A DNA stretch of 6,071 nucleotides, from positions 1-6,071 of the forward strand of contig JBAZMG010000058.1 of assembly GCA_041649895.1 (NCBI GenBank), given 5' to 3'. This document shows, one piece after another, positions 1 to 5,971 of the stretch; positions within the stretch are counted from its first letter, which is position 1; each line of letters begins with the position of its first letter. Under the pieces are notes generated by a model. The model was not told the origin of the DNA. It searched no databases and worked only from the letters and a program-made list of their open reading frames with translations. The DNA is from STD1-204 sp041649895. GTDB taxonomy: Bacteria > Patescibacteriota > Minisyncoccia > Minisyncoccales > Minisyncoccaceae. The translations under genes were made by a program, and so were the position numbers.

Positions 1-2
1 AG

Positions 3-404
3 ATTATCGATTTAGGAAACAGACAACTTGAAGTTGTATATACTCCCGGGCACACAAAAGGTTCAACCACTTTTATTGATAAAAATGCTGGTTATGGTTT
101 TAGTGGAGATTCGTTTGGAACAGGATTGTTATTGTTAACAGTAGATTTCTCTACTTTTATAGCTTCATGCGAGAAAATTTGTTCTTTAATGGAAGGGAAT
201 AAAATTAAGTATCTATATCCAGGCCATTATAACGAAAACAATATGGAGACTTTAAATAAAATTAAGGATATGTTGGCTTTAAGTCAAAATGTTTTATCTG
301 GTAACATAAAAGGAAATGATAATCCGGATAATACATTTGGATTAAAACTTGCAGTTGAGGGAAACGGGTATCGTATTATTTATAATGAATCGGCAATTAA
401 ATGA
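3..404 (+). CDS. MBL-fold metallo-hydrolase, 5'-truncated
   Basis: This is the C-terminal 133 residues of a metallo-beta-lactamase-fold hydrolase; the reading frame is open to the left edge, so the start and the HxHxDH metal motif lie outside the window. Three later metal-binding motifs are visible: TPGHTKGS with the His codon at 51-53, FSGDS with the bridging Asp codon at 108-110, and YPGHY with the last His codon at 225-227. Their order and spacing are those of the superfamily, whose members use one or two metal ions, usually zinc, to hydrolyse esters, thioesters, lactams or phosphodiesters. The substrate cannot be told from this half. The tail after YPGHY is a helical stretch and a short strand region (GNGYRIIYNES), ending at TGA 402-404. 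A TTG at 126 could be taken as a start, but it falls between the second and third visible motifs and so is not the true one. Family assignment is firm; function is open. Confidence 0.9.
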   Translation: MIDLGNRQLEVVYTPGHTKGSTTFIDKNAGYGFSGDSFGTGLLLLTVDFSTFIASCEKICSLMEGNKIKYLYPGHYNENNMETLNKIKDMLALSQNVLSGNIKGNDNPDNTFGLKLAVEGNGYRIIYNESAIK

Positions 405-442
405 ACATTCATTCATACCACGCCAAAGGCAACCACACAACC

Positions 443-450
443 TATTTTTG
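443..450 (+). promoter_or_regulatory. Possible -7 element for the TSUP gene
   Basis: TATTTTTG fits the Bacteroidota -7 consensus TAnnTTTG and lies 26 bp before the ATG at 477, which would give a leader of about 20 nt. No TTTG or TTG is found at the expected -33 distance, around 420-424, so this is only half a promoter. The rest of the 405-476 gap holds nothing else I can name apart from a three-base-pair dyad (GCC-AAA-GGC, 422-430). Confidence 0.3.
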
Positions 451-476
451 CAATATAAATTTAAAAATGTGCCTGT

Positions 477-1250
477 ATGGAAATAGCTGTCATTTGTTTG
501 GCGGCATTTTTCACAGCCGTTTTAACGTTCTTTTCGGGGTTTGGGCTTGGCACAATCTTAACCCCCGTTTTCGCAATATTCTTCCCTATTGATATTGCCA
601 TTGCACTTACTGGCGTGGTGCACTTTTCAAACAACCTTTTCAAAATTGCCTTAGTCGGCAAAAACACCGACAAAGGGGTTTTGCTGCGTTTTGGAATCCC
701 TGCTATTTTAGCTTCGTTTGCAGGAGCATGGTTGTTATTAAAGATTACAGTTCTGCCAACGCTTTTACAATACGAACTTTTGGGCAGGGTATTTGAGGTT
801 ACACCCGTAAAACTCATCATCGCCTTATTACTGATTGTCTTTTCAATACTCGAAATTTCCCCTTCATTTCAAAAGGTTCAATTTGGTAAAGACAAATTAG
901 TCTGGGGTGGAATCCTTAGCGGTTTTTTTGGCGGATTATCGGGTATTCAGGGAGCAATACGCAGTGCGTTTCTTATAAAAAGCGGACTTTCAAAAGAAGC
1001 ATACATCGCCACTGGTGTTGTTATTGCTTGTTTGGTTGATTTTACAAGGCTTTCGGTTTACGCTTCACGTTTCACATCGGCTAATCTGCATGAAAATCTT
1101 ACACTTTTAATTTCTGCGACCCTTTCAGCAATTGCAGGGGCGTATTTTGGCAAAAGGCTACTAAAAAAAGTAACCTTGCGAAGGATCCAACTTATAGTTG
1201 CGGTAATGCTCTTCTTAATTTCAATTGCCCTTGGTTCCGGATTAGTTTAA
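477..1250 (+). CDS. TauE/SafE (TSUP) family membrane transporter
   Basis: This gene encodes a 257-residue, very hydrophobic protein with about eight membrane segments, the usual size for the TSUP/TauE-SafE family. Members move sulfite, sulfoacetate or other small organic anions across the inner membrane; the substrate here cannot be inferred. The family's internal duplication is visible: a glycine-rich motif SGFGLGTILTP at residues 20-30 starts the first half and SGFFGGLSGIQGA at 148-160 starts the second, each followed by a hydrophobic helix (ALTGVVHFSNN and ATGVVIACLVDFTR). Basic residues cluster at 226-236 before the last helix. The ATG at 477 is chosen because the hydrophobic segment starts at once; an ATG at 467 is in another frame. 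No Shine-Dalgarno sequence is evident. Neighbours on both sides are unrelated and separated by 72 and 132 bp, so it is probably its own transcript. A hand count of 541-600 gives about 43% G+C, higher than the following ATPase gene. Confidence 0.88.
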   Translation: MEIAVICLAAFFTAVLTFFSGFGLGTILTPVFAIFFPIDIAIALTGVVHFSNNLFKIALVGKNTDKGVLLRFGIPAILASFAGAWLLLKITVLPTLLQYELLGRVFEVTPVKLIIALLLIVFSILEISPSFQKVQFGKDKLVWGGILSGFFGGLSGIQGAIRSAFLIKSGLSKEAYIATGVVIACLVDFTRLSVYASRFTSANLHENLTLLISATLSAIAGAYFGKRLLKKVTLRRIQLIVAVMLFLISIALGSGLV

Positions 1251-1264
1251 AAACTGCCGACTTC

Positions 1265-1287
1265 AAAGATGGTCTTTCCCTGTTTTT
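1265..1287 (+). terminator. Weak candidate terminator after the TSUP gene
   Basis: AAAGA (1265-1269) and TCTTT (1273-1277) can form a five-pair stem with a TGG loop, followed after CCCTG by five T at 1283-1287. An outer pair TGCCG (1255-1259) and CGGCA (1292-1296) could enclose it. The stem is A/T-rich and the T run is not adjacent, so this is a weak candidate only. Confidence 0.2.
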
Positions 1288-1322
1288 GCACCGGCATAAA
1301 TAGACGACATAGCGACATTTTA

Positions 1323-1337
1323 ATGACTTAAAGTCAT
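1323..1337 (+). promoter_or_regulatory. Perfect inverted repeat, candidate operator
   Basis: ATGACTT-A-AAGTCAT is a perfect dyad with 7-bp arms around one central base. A further half-site, GTCAT at 1346-1350 in the same orientation as the right arm, overlaps the end of the -33 element of the ATPase promoter. A repressor bound to the dyad would sit just upstream of the -33 box, and one bound to the extra half-site would cover it. No regulator gene lies in the window, so the binding protein is unknown; the ATPase itself has a winged-helix-like segment but I have no evidence that it binds here. Confidence 0.5.
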
Positions 1338-1341
1338 AACT

Positions 1342-1372
1342 TTTGGTCATTATAATATTGTTTGTATCTTTG
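1342..1372 (+). promoter_or_regulatory. Bacteroidota-type promoter of the ATPase gene
   Basis: TTTG at 1342-1345, a 19-bp spacer, and TATCTTTG at 1365-1372 match the Bacteroidota primary sigma factor pattern (TTTG, 19-21 bp, TAnnTTTG) at every defined position. Transcription should begin around 1377, so the ATG at 1383 would have a leader of only a few bases and the message would be almost leaderless. The leader is pure A/T (AAATAAAAAA before the ATG) without a Shine-Dalgarno sequence, as is common in this phylum. Confidence 0.75.
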
Positions 1373-1382
1373 AAATAAAAAA

Positions 1383-2498
1383 ATGTTTACCAGAACAATA
1401 GAAAACACTATAAAAGATAAAATAAACAGTGGGAAAGCTATCGTTGTGGTCGGTGCAAGGCAAGTAGGAAAAACAACCCTTCTGAAGAGAATTCTTAAAG
1501 ATAAGGAATATTTATTTCTCGATGCTGACGACCCTTCCACTAGAAATCTTTTGCAAAACCCAACAACAGAGCAAATTAGAACATTTCTGGGTGATTATCA
1601 ATATGTTTTCCTGGACGAGGCGCAGAGAATCCCGGGGATTGGCCTTACTTTAAAAATCATAACAGACCAATTTAATGAAGTTCAATTGTTTGTTAGTGGT
1701 TCTTCATCGTTTGATTTAGGGAACGAACTTAATGAACCGTTGACAGGAAGAAAATGGGAATATGAATTATTTCCTATCTCGTGGGAAGAGTATGAAAATA
1801 AAATAGGATTCATAAAAGCTGAGCAACAAATTGAAAACAGGTTGCTTTATGGATTTTATCCTGAAGTCATAAATAATCCGGGCAAAGAACGAGAAATTTT
1901 AAAAAATCTTGTAAACAGTTACTTATATAGGGATATATTAGCAATTTCAGGTATCAGGAAATCTGAAGTTCTTGAGAAATTATTGCAGGCATTGGCTTTA
2001 CAAATGGGGCAGGAGGTAAATTACAATGAATTATCTCAATTGATTGGTATTAATAAAATTACTATTCAGAAATATATCGAAATTCTTGAAAAGGGATATA
2101 TTGTTTTCAGGCTGCACAGTTTTAGCAGGAACATAAGAAATGAAATAAAGCAGAACAGAAAAATATACTTCTCTGACAATGGCATCAGAAATATGATCCT
2201 CGGCAATTTTACCCAATTGGATTTAAGGATGGACAAAGGAGCTTTATGGGAGAATTTTTTGGTGTCGGAAAGAAGGAAGCAAAATCTATATAAAGACACA
2301 TTTGCTAAAATGTATTTTTGGAGAACAAAACAACAACAGGAAATTGATTTTGTAGAAGAGAACAATGGCCAAATTACAGGATTTGAATTTAAATGGAATA
2401 ACAAGAATACCAAATTTCCTCAAAACTTCATGAAAACATACAACGCAGAGGAACAGGTAATTGACAGGAATAACTTTAGAGAATTTGTAAAAATATAA
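1383..2498 (+). CDS. AAA_14/DUF4143 family ATP-binding protein
   Basis: This gene encodes a 371-residue P-loop ATPase of the common AAA_14 + DUF4143 architecture, near the family's usual length. Walker A is GARQVGKTT (residues 24-32), Walker B VFLDEAQR (75-82), the sensor-like strand ends in SGSSSFDL (105-112), and the family motif LTGRKWEYELFPISWEEY spans 120-137. The DUF4143 part starts near GFYPEV (157-162), contains YLYRDI (180-185) and a winged-helix-like segment (about 213-243), and ends in a PDDEXK-nuclease-like fold: WENFLVSE with E290, FWRTKQQQEIDF with E320 and D322, then FEFKW with E335 and K337. Family members are usually single genes without settled function; roles in DNA transactions or stress have been suggested but not generally shown. 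Start: the ATG lies 10 bp after a strong promoter and the N-terminus reads like the family's. A stop directly before an attC-like element suggests possible cassette origin. G+C is about 30% at 1921-1980, lower than in both flanking larger genes. Confidence 0.93.
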   Translation: MFTRTIENTIKDKINSGKAIVVVGARQVGKTTLLKRILKDKEYLFLDADDPSTRNLLQNPTTEQIRTFLGDYQYVFLDEAQRIPGIGLTLKIITDQFNEVQLFVSGSSSFDLGNELNEPLTGRKWEYELFPISWEEYENKIGFIKAEQQIENRLLYGFYPEVINNPGKEREILKNLVNSYLYRDILAISGIRKSEVLEKLLQALALQMGQEVNYNELSQLIGINKITIQKYIEILEKGYIVFRLHSFSRNIRNEIKQNRKIYFSDNGIRNMILGNFTQLDLRMDKGALWENFLVSERRKQNLYKDTFAKMYFWRTKQQQEIDFVEENNGQITGFEFKWNNKNTKFPQNFMKTYNAEEQVIDRNNFREFVKI

Positions 2499-2506
2499 AA
2501 AGGCCG

Positions 2507-2564
2507 GTGCACAACAATCGGTATAGCCAATCCCCAACGCTTCATACACGCAAACGTTATGTAC
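2507..2564 (+). repeat. attC-like imperfect inverted repeat
   Basis: Outer arms GTGCACAAC (2507-2515) and GTTATGTAC (2556-2564) pair at seven of nine positions by Watson-Crick rules; the other two are G-T wobbles on one or the other strand. Inside, three and five unpaired bases precede inner arms CGGTAT (2519-2524) and ATACACG (2544-2550), which form six pairs with one bulged A at 2548. A 19-base terminal loop remains. This order (R'' ending AAC, spacer, L'', loop, L' with a bulge between the two, spacer, R' starting GTT) and the 58-bp size match integron attC sites. The R boxes GCACAAC and GTTATGT each miss the RYYYAAC/GTTRRRY consensus at one position, and the two deviations are complementary. 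The bulge is on the L' side rather than the L'' side where I would expect it. It starts 8 bp after the ATPase stop. A perfect dyad TACAATTGTA (2562-2571) overlaps its right end. No integrase is in view, so identity is inferred from structure. Confidence 0.5.
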
Positions 2565-2593
2565 AATTGTAAGAAAAACAACACACCCCAGTC

Positions 2594-2998
2594 ATGAGTA
2601 AAAAAAGACACGAAAGCGAGCCCCCATTGGCAACATCTGAGTGGGGCTGGCGTTATCATCACTTAGGAATACCCACCGATAAGCCGATTAACGGTGAAAG
2701 ATACTTGCCGCAGTTTAAGTTATACGTTTCAGGATTTGAGACAAGCCCCTATGGGATAGAATGGATGAGGTACGATAAGGATAGCCCTGTTAACGACTTG
2801 ATTAAAAAAGTACCACACATAGCCTTTGAAGTTGATGACCTGGACTTTGAACTATCCAGACGAGAATTTAATATTATCACTCCTCCGAATTCTCCGGGCG
2901 AGGGAACAAGAGTTGCTATGATTGAGCATAATGGGGCTCCAATTGAATTGATCGAATTTGAAAAAAAAAAAAATAACAACGGCGCCACTCAACGTTGA
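2594..2998 (+). CDS. VOC superfamily (glyoxalase-fold) protein
   Basis: This gene encodes a 134-residue single-domain protein of the vicinal-oxygen-chelate fold, with two beta-alpha-beta-beta-beta modules. The first begins at WGWRYHHLGIPT (residues 17-28), the second at KVPHIAFEVDDLD (72-84). Probable metal ligands are His23 (or His22), His75 and Glu118 in PIELIEF, the pattern of metal-dependent VOC enzymes. The FKLYVSGFETSPYGIEWMRY block (41-60) and the PPNSPGEGTRVAMIE block (97-111) are typical of a widespread small subfamily with no assigned substrate. The first 15 residues before SEWGW are charged and poorly conserved in appearance, but there is no other Met before residue 58, so the ATG at 2594 is kept. 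The last residues, KKKNNNGATQR, are encoded by and after a run of 13 A and look like an extension of the domain, which normally ends near IELIEF. It sits directly after the attC-like element and has no clear promoter of its own (TACAATTG at 2562-2569 is one base off the -7 consensus). Confidence 0.88.
   Translation: MSKKRHESEPPLATSEWGWRYHHLGIPTDKPINGERYLPQFKLYVSGFETSPYGIEWMRYDKDSPVNDLIKKVPHIAFEVDDLDFELSRREFNIITPPNSPGEGTRVAMIEHNGAPIELIEFEKKKNNNGATQR
2961..2973 (+). repeat. A13 homopolymer inside the VOC gene
   Basis: Thirteen A residues lie in the last 13 codons of the VOC gene. Adding one A would end the protein at once (EKKKK then TAA), removing the NNNGATQR tail; losing one A would change the tail to ITTAPLNVD ending at TAA 3000-3002. 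The catalytic domain is complete before the tract in all cases. It may be a slippage site or a base-calling error. Confidence 0.8.
2989..2998 (+). repeat. Short perfect palindrome at the VOC stop
   Basis: TCAACGTTGA is a 10-bp perfect palindrome ending at the VOC stop codon; CAACG (2977-2981) and CGTTG (2993-2997) form a further short dyad around GCGCC. A second dyad, ATTATATG-AG-CACATAAT with one mismatch, covers 3005-3022. None has a T run or the two-arm layout of attC. The remainder of the 2999-3067 gap shows no convincing promoter for the next gene. Confidence 0.35.
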
Positions 2999-3067
2999 CT
3001 AATAATTATATGAGCACATAATGAGTAAAAACATTTGAAATGAGAAGTTCCTATTAAATTTTAAAGA

Positions 3068-5971
3068 ATGAGAAAGATATTATTAATCTTGTTATTATTG
3101 CCACATCTGTCGTACTCACAAATAAACGTGAATTTTAAGATTGACAAAAAAAACAGTTATTATACAATAGTAGGTAAAACAGACGCGGCAAATATTATAT
3201 ATGATAAGTCGGAAAATATCTTAGTTGAGAAGTCTGCAAAATTTCTTTCAGATGACATTGAAAGGGTTTCGGGGAAAAAACCTACAGTTTCAACAATTGA
3301 AAATTTTCAGGGCAGCAATATAATAATCGTAGCCACAGTAGATAAAAATCCTTTGGTTAACAAATTAGTAACAGAAAAAAAACTAAACGTTGATGAACTT
3401 AGAGGTCAGTGGGAACGATTCATTATAAAAACAATAGAAAAGCCATTTCCGGGGGTGAAAAAGGCTTTGGTTATTGTTGGGAGCGACCGGCGTGGTGCTG
3501 CCTACGGTGTATTTACTCTTTCGCAAATGATGGGCGTTTCTCCCTGGTATTGGTGGGCCGATGTTCCGGTTGAAAAGCATGATGAAATATACCTGCAGAA
3601 ATGCGACTACCTTTCAAAAGGCCCGGCAGTGAAATACAGAGGCATTTTTATCAATGATGAAGCCCCTGCATTCAGGAATTGGGCAAATGAACAATTCGGC
3701 GGTGCCAATCATAAATGTTATGAAAAGATCTTTGAACTGCTTTTGAGAAATAAAGCCAATTATTTGTGGCCTGCCATGTGGATTCCTGCCATGTTTTATG
3801 TGGATGACACGCTTAACGCTCAAACAGCCGATGAATACGGGATTGTCATGGGAACATCTCACCACGAGCCTTTGACCCGGGCACATAACGAGTGGGAAGT
3901 GTATAAGGGAGGAGAATGGAATTACGAAACGAACAAAGAGAAACTGCTGGAATTCTGGCGCACCGGATTTGAGCGGGTAGGTAACCTCGAGACATTGATC
4001 ACAGTAGGTATGCGTGGCGACGGGGATGATGCGATGACCGGGGAAACGGCCGTTGATCTGTTAAAAACCATAATCAACGATCAGCGGAAAATTATTGCCG
4101 GGGTAACCGGGAAACCAGCCAATGAAACACCTCAGCTTTGGGCAATTTATAAGGAAGTGCAGGACTATTACGACAAGGGCATGCGTGTAGACGATGATAT
4201 CACCGTACTTTTCAGTGACGATAACTGGGGAAATGTCAGATACCTGCCCAGGCAAACGGAACTGAGCCCTTCCGGCAAGTATGGAATGTATTACCATTTA
4301 GATTACGTAGGGGCTCCCATATCATATAGATGGCTAAACGTAACTCAAATTGAAAGGGTATGGGAGCAAATGAAGCTTACCTATGAACATGGCGTTAAGG
4401 AAATATGGATTGCCAACGCAGGCGATATTAAACCCATGGAGTTGCCAATTAGTTTCTTTTTAGCGTATGCATGGAATCCCGATGCCATTCAGGCCAAAGA
4501 TCTGCCTGACTACTACGTAAACTGGGCCAGGCAACAATTTGGCAACGAATTTGCTAAGGAAATTGCCGAAATTCTATTGCTTTACACAAAATATAATGCT
4601 CGCCGCACACCCGAAATGCTAACTGCAGGCACATACAGCATAGAAAACTACCGCGAAGCGGACCGAATTGTTGAGGAGTACAAACAATTATTGGAGAAAA
4701 GCACTTCCATCTGCAAACAACTTGCAAAAGAATATAAATCGGCTTATTATCAGCTGGTTCAGTCTCCGGTGGAGATGTGTGCCAACTTGAACGAAATGTA
4801 TGTGGCAGCCGGCAAGAACAGATATTACGGTATTCGCGGAGCTGCCTCGGCCAATTACTATGCCGATAAAGTAAAAGAGCTGTTAGAAAACGATGTACTG
4901 TACACCAAAAAATACCATGAAATAGAAGGTGGCAAATGGAACCACATGATGTCCCAGACTCACATCGGTTATACATATTGGAATCACCCGCCATTAAATA
5001 TGATGCCGTCTGTTTCATATGTTCAGGTTCCTAAACCTGCCGAATTAGGTTACTTTATTGAATATGGCGCCATACCAGGATGGGGTTGGATTGATGTTGA
5101 GGCAGATTGGTCTTTCAGTCAGAGAATGCCGGTTTTCGACCCTGTGAATAATCAAAATTATTACATCGATATTATTAACCGTGGTCAGGATGAATTATCA
5201 TACACAATTAAGGGCAGAGAAGATTGGATAAAACTCTCGTCTGAAGAAGGCTCTACCCGTTTCAACGAAAAAGTATTTGTTAGTATTGACTGGAATAAAG
5301 CCCCCCGGGGAGAAGCTAAGGGGGAAATACTTATTACCGGAGCCGGGAAAGAATATTCGGTGGAGGTGCCTGTCCGGAATGAGAAGCCCGAGGTATCGGG
5401 ATTTATTGAAAACGAAGGAGTGATAGCCTTCGAAGCCAATCACTTTACCAGGAAATTTGACACAAAAGTCATTCATTGGACAGAAATTCCAAACCTTGGA
5501 CGAACCGGCTCGTCACTCATCATCGAACCGGTAACCGCCTCGTCTCAAACAATATTGGAGAATGCACCAAGGGTTGAATACGAATTCACTACTTTAAGCA
5601 CGGGTGATTTTAAAGTAGAGACCTACCTTTCGCCAACCCAGGATTACAAAAAAGAAGGGGGATTGAAATATGCTATTGCCATAGACAATGAGATGCCTCA
5701 GATCATTAATATGAATGAAGGGGAAATACTTCCCGATTATAAATACGCCGATTGGTGGATGAAGTCGGTTGGAGACCACATAAAAATTAAAGTTTCTTTT
5801 CATAAAGTTGATACATCGGGAAAACATGTATTTAAGATTTGGGCAATTGATCGGGGGATTGTTTTTCAGAGATTTGTAATTGATGCCGGAGGATTAAAAC
5901 CGAGTTATTTAGGTCCTGTTGAAAGTAAATATGTGAATAAAGAAGAAATCCCATGCAGAAAAAGTCTTTAG
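3068..5971 (+). CDS. Exported GH115 glycoside hydrolase, probable alpha-1,2-glucuronidase
   Basis: This gene encodes a 967-residue enzyme of glycoside hydrolase family 115. Characterised members remove (4-O-methyl)-glucuronic acid from xylan side chains by inversion. Residues 1-17 form a signal peptide (MRK, leucine-rich core, cleavage likely in SYS-QIN) with no lipobox Cys, so the protein is periplasmic or secreted. Domains: an N-terminal alpha/beta domain (about 20-180, with GSDRRGAAYGVFTLSQ at 138-153), a catalytic barrel from KYRGIFINDEAP (189-200) to about 480, a helical domain (about 480-640), a beta-sandwich (about 685-775) and the C-terminal GH115 beta domain (about 783-950). Likely active-site residues lie in INDE (D197), GMRGDGDDAM (R316, D318, D320), WAIYKEVQ (E363), SDDNWGN (D384, D385, N386) and YYHLDYVGAP (Y409, H410, D412); none appears lost. 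Its stop overlaps the next gene by 19 bp. G+C rises from about 30% (3121-3360) to about 50% in the barrel. Exact substrate is inferred from family. Confidence 0.93.
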   Translation: MRKILLILLLLPHLSYSQINVNFKIDKKNSYYTIVGKTDAANIIYDKSENILVEKSAKFLSDDIERVSGKKPTVSTIENFQGSNIIIVATVDKNPLVNKLVTEKKLNVDELRGQWERFIIKTIEKPFPGVKKALVIVGSDRRGAAYGVFTLSQMMGVSPWYWWADVPVEKHDEIYLQKCDYLSKGPAVKYRGIFINDEAPAFRNWANEQFGGANHKCYEKIFELLLRNKANYLWPAMWIPAMFYVDDTLNAQTADEYGIVMGTSHHEPLTRAHNEWEVYKGGEWNYETNKEKLLEFWRTGFERVGNLETLITVGMRGDGDDAMTGETAVDLLKTIINDQRKIIAGVTGKPANETPQLWAIYKEVQDYYDKGMRVDDDITVLFSDDNWGNVRYLPRQTELSPSGKYGMYYHLDYVGAPISYRWLNVTQIERVWEQMKLTYEHGVKEIWIANAGDIKPMELPISFFLAYAWNPDAIQAKDLPDYYVNWARQQFGNEFAKEIAEILLLYTKYNARRTPEMLTAGTYSIENYREADRIVEEYKQLLEKSTSICKQLAKEYKSAYYQLVQSPVEMCANLNEMYVAAGKNRYYGIRGAASANYYADKVKELLENDVLYTKKYHEIEGGKWNHMMSQTHIGYTYWNHPPLNMMPSVSYVQVPKPAELGYFIEYGAIPGWGWIDVEADWSFSQRMPVFDPVNNQNYYIDIINRGQDELSYTIKGREDWIKLSSEEGSTRFNEKVFVSIDWNKAPRGEAKGEILITGAGKEYSVEVPVRNEKPEVSGFIENEGVIAFEANHFTRKFDTKVIHWTEIPNLGRTGSSLIIEPVTASSQTILENAPRVEYEFTTLSTGDFKVETYLSPTQDYKKEGGLKYAIAIDNEMPQIINMNEGEILPDYKYADWWMKSVGDHIKIKVSFHKVDTSGKHVFKIWAIDRGIVFQRFVIDAGGLKPSYLGPVESKYVNKEEIPCRKSL

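Noticed and set aside
401..592. Plus-strand open frame of 63 codons overlapping the start of the TSUP gene
   Set aside because: It runs through the transporter's first helix in another frame and its translation has no recognisable domain.
461..820. Minus-strand open frame of 119 codons opposite the TSUP gene
   Set aside because: It is a shadow of a hydrophobic coding gene, shows no domain, and its translation is Lys/Asn/Pro-rich without family resemblance.
2977..2997. A second attC site at the end of the VOC gene (CAACG ... CGTTG)
   Set aside because: It is far too short, has a single 5-bp arm and no inner arm pair, so it does not show attC architecture.
2594..3031. 11-bp direct repeat ATGAGTAAAAA at 2594-2604 and 3021-3031 flanking the VOC gene
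   Set aside because: It looks like a target-site duplication, but the first copy is the VOC start codon region (Met-Ser-Lys), the motif is A-rich, and no inverted terminal repeats or transposase accompany it. The second copy reads MSKNI-stop and may be chance.
3030..3037. AACATTTG as a -7 promoter element for GH115
   Set aside because: It lacks the leading T of TAnnTTTG and has no TTG at the -33 distance.
4554..5018. Minus-strand open frame of 154 codons opposite GH115
   Set aside because: It lies wholly inside a well-supported gene, is Cys/Arg/His-rich as antisense translations often are, and has no recognisable motif.
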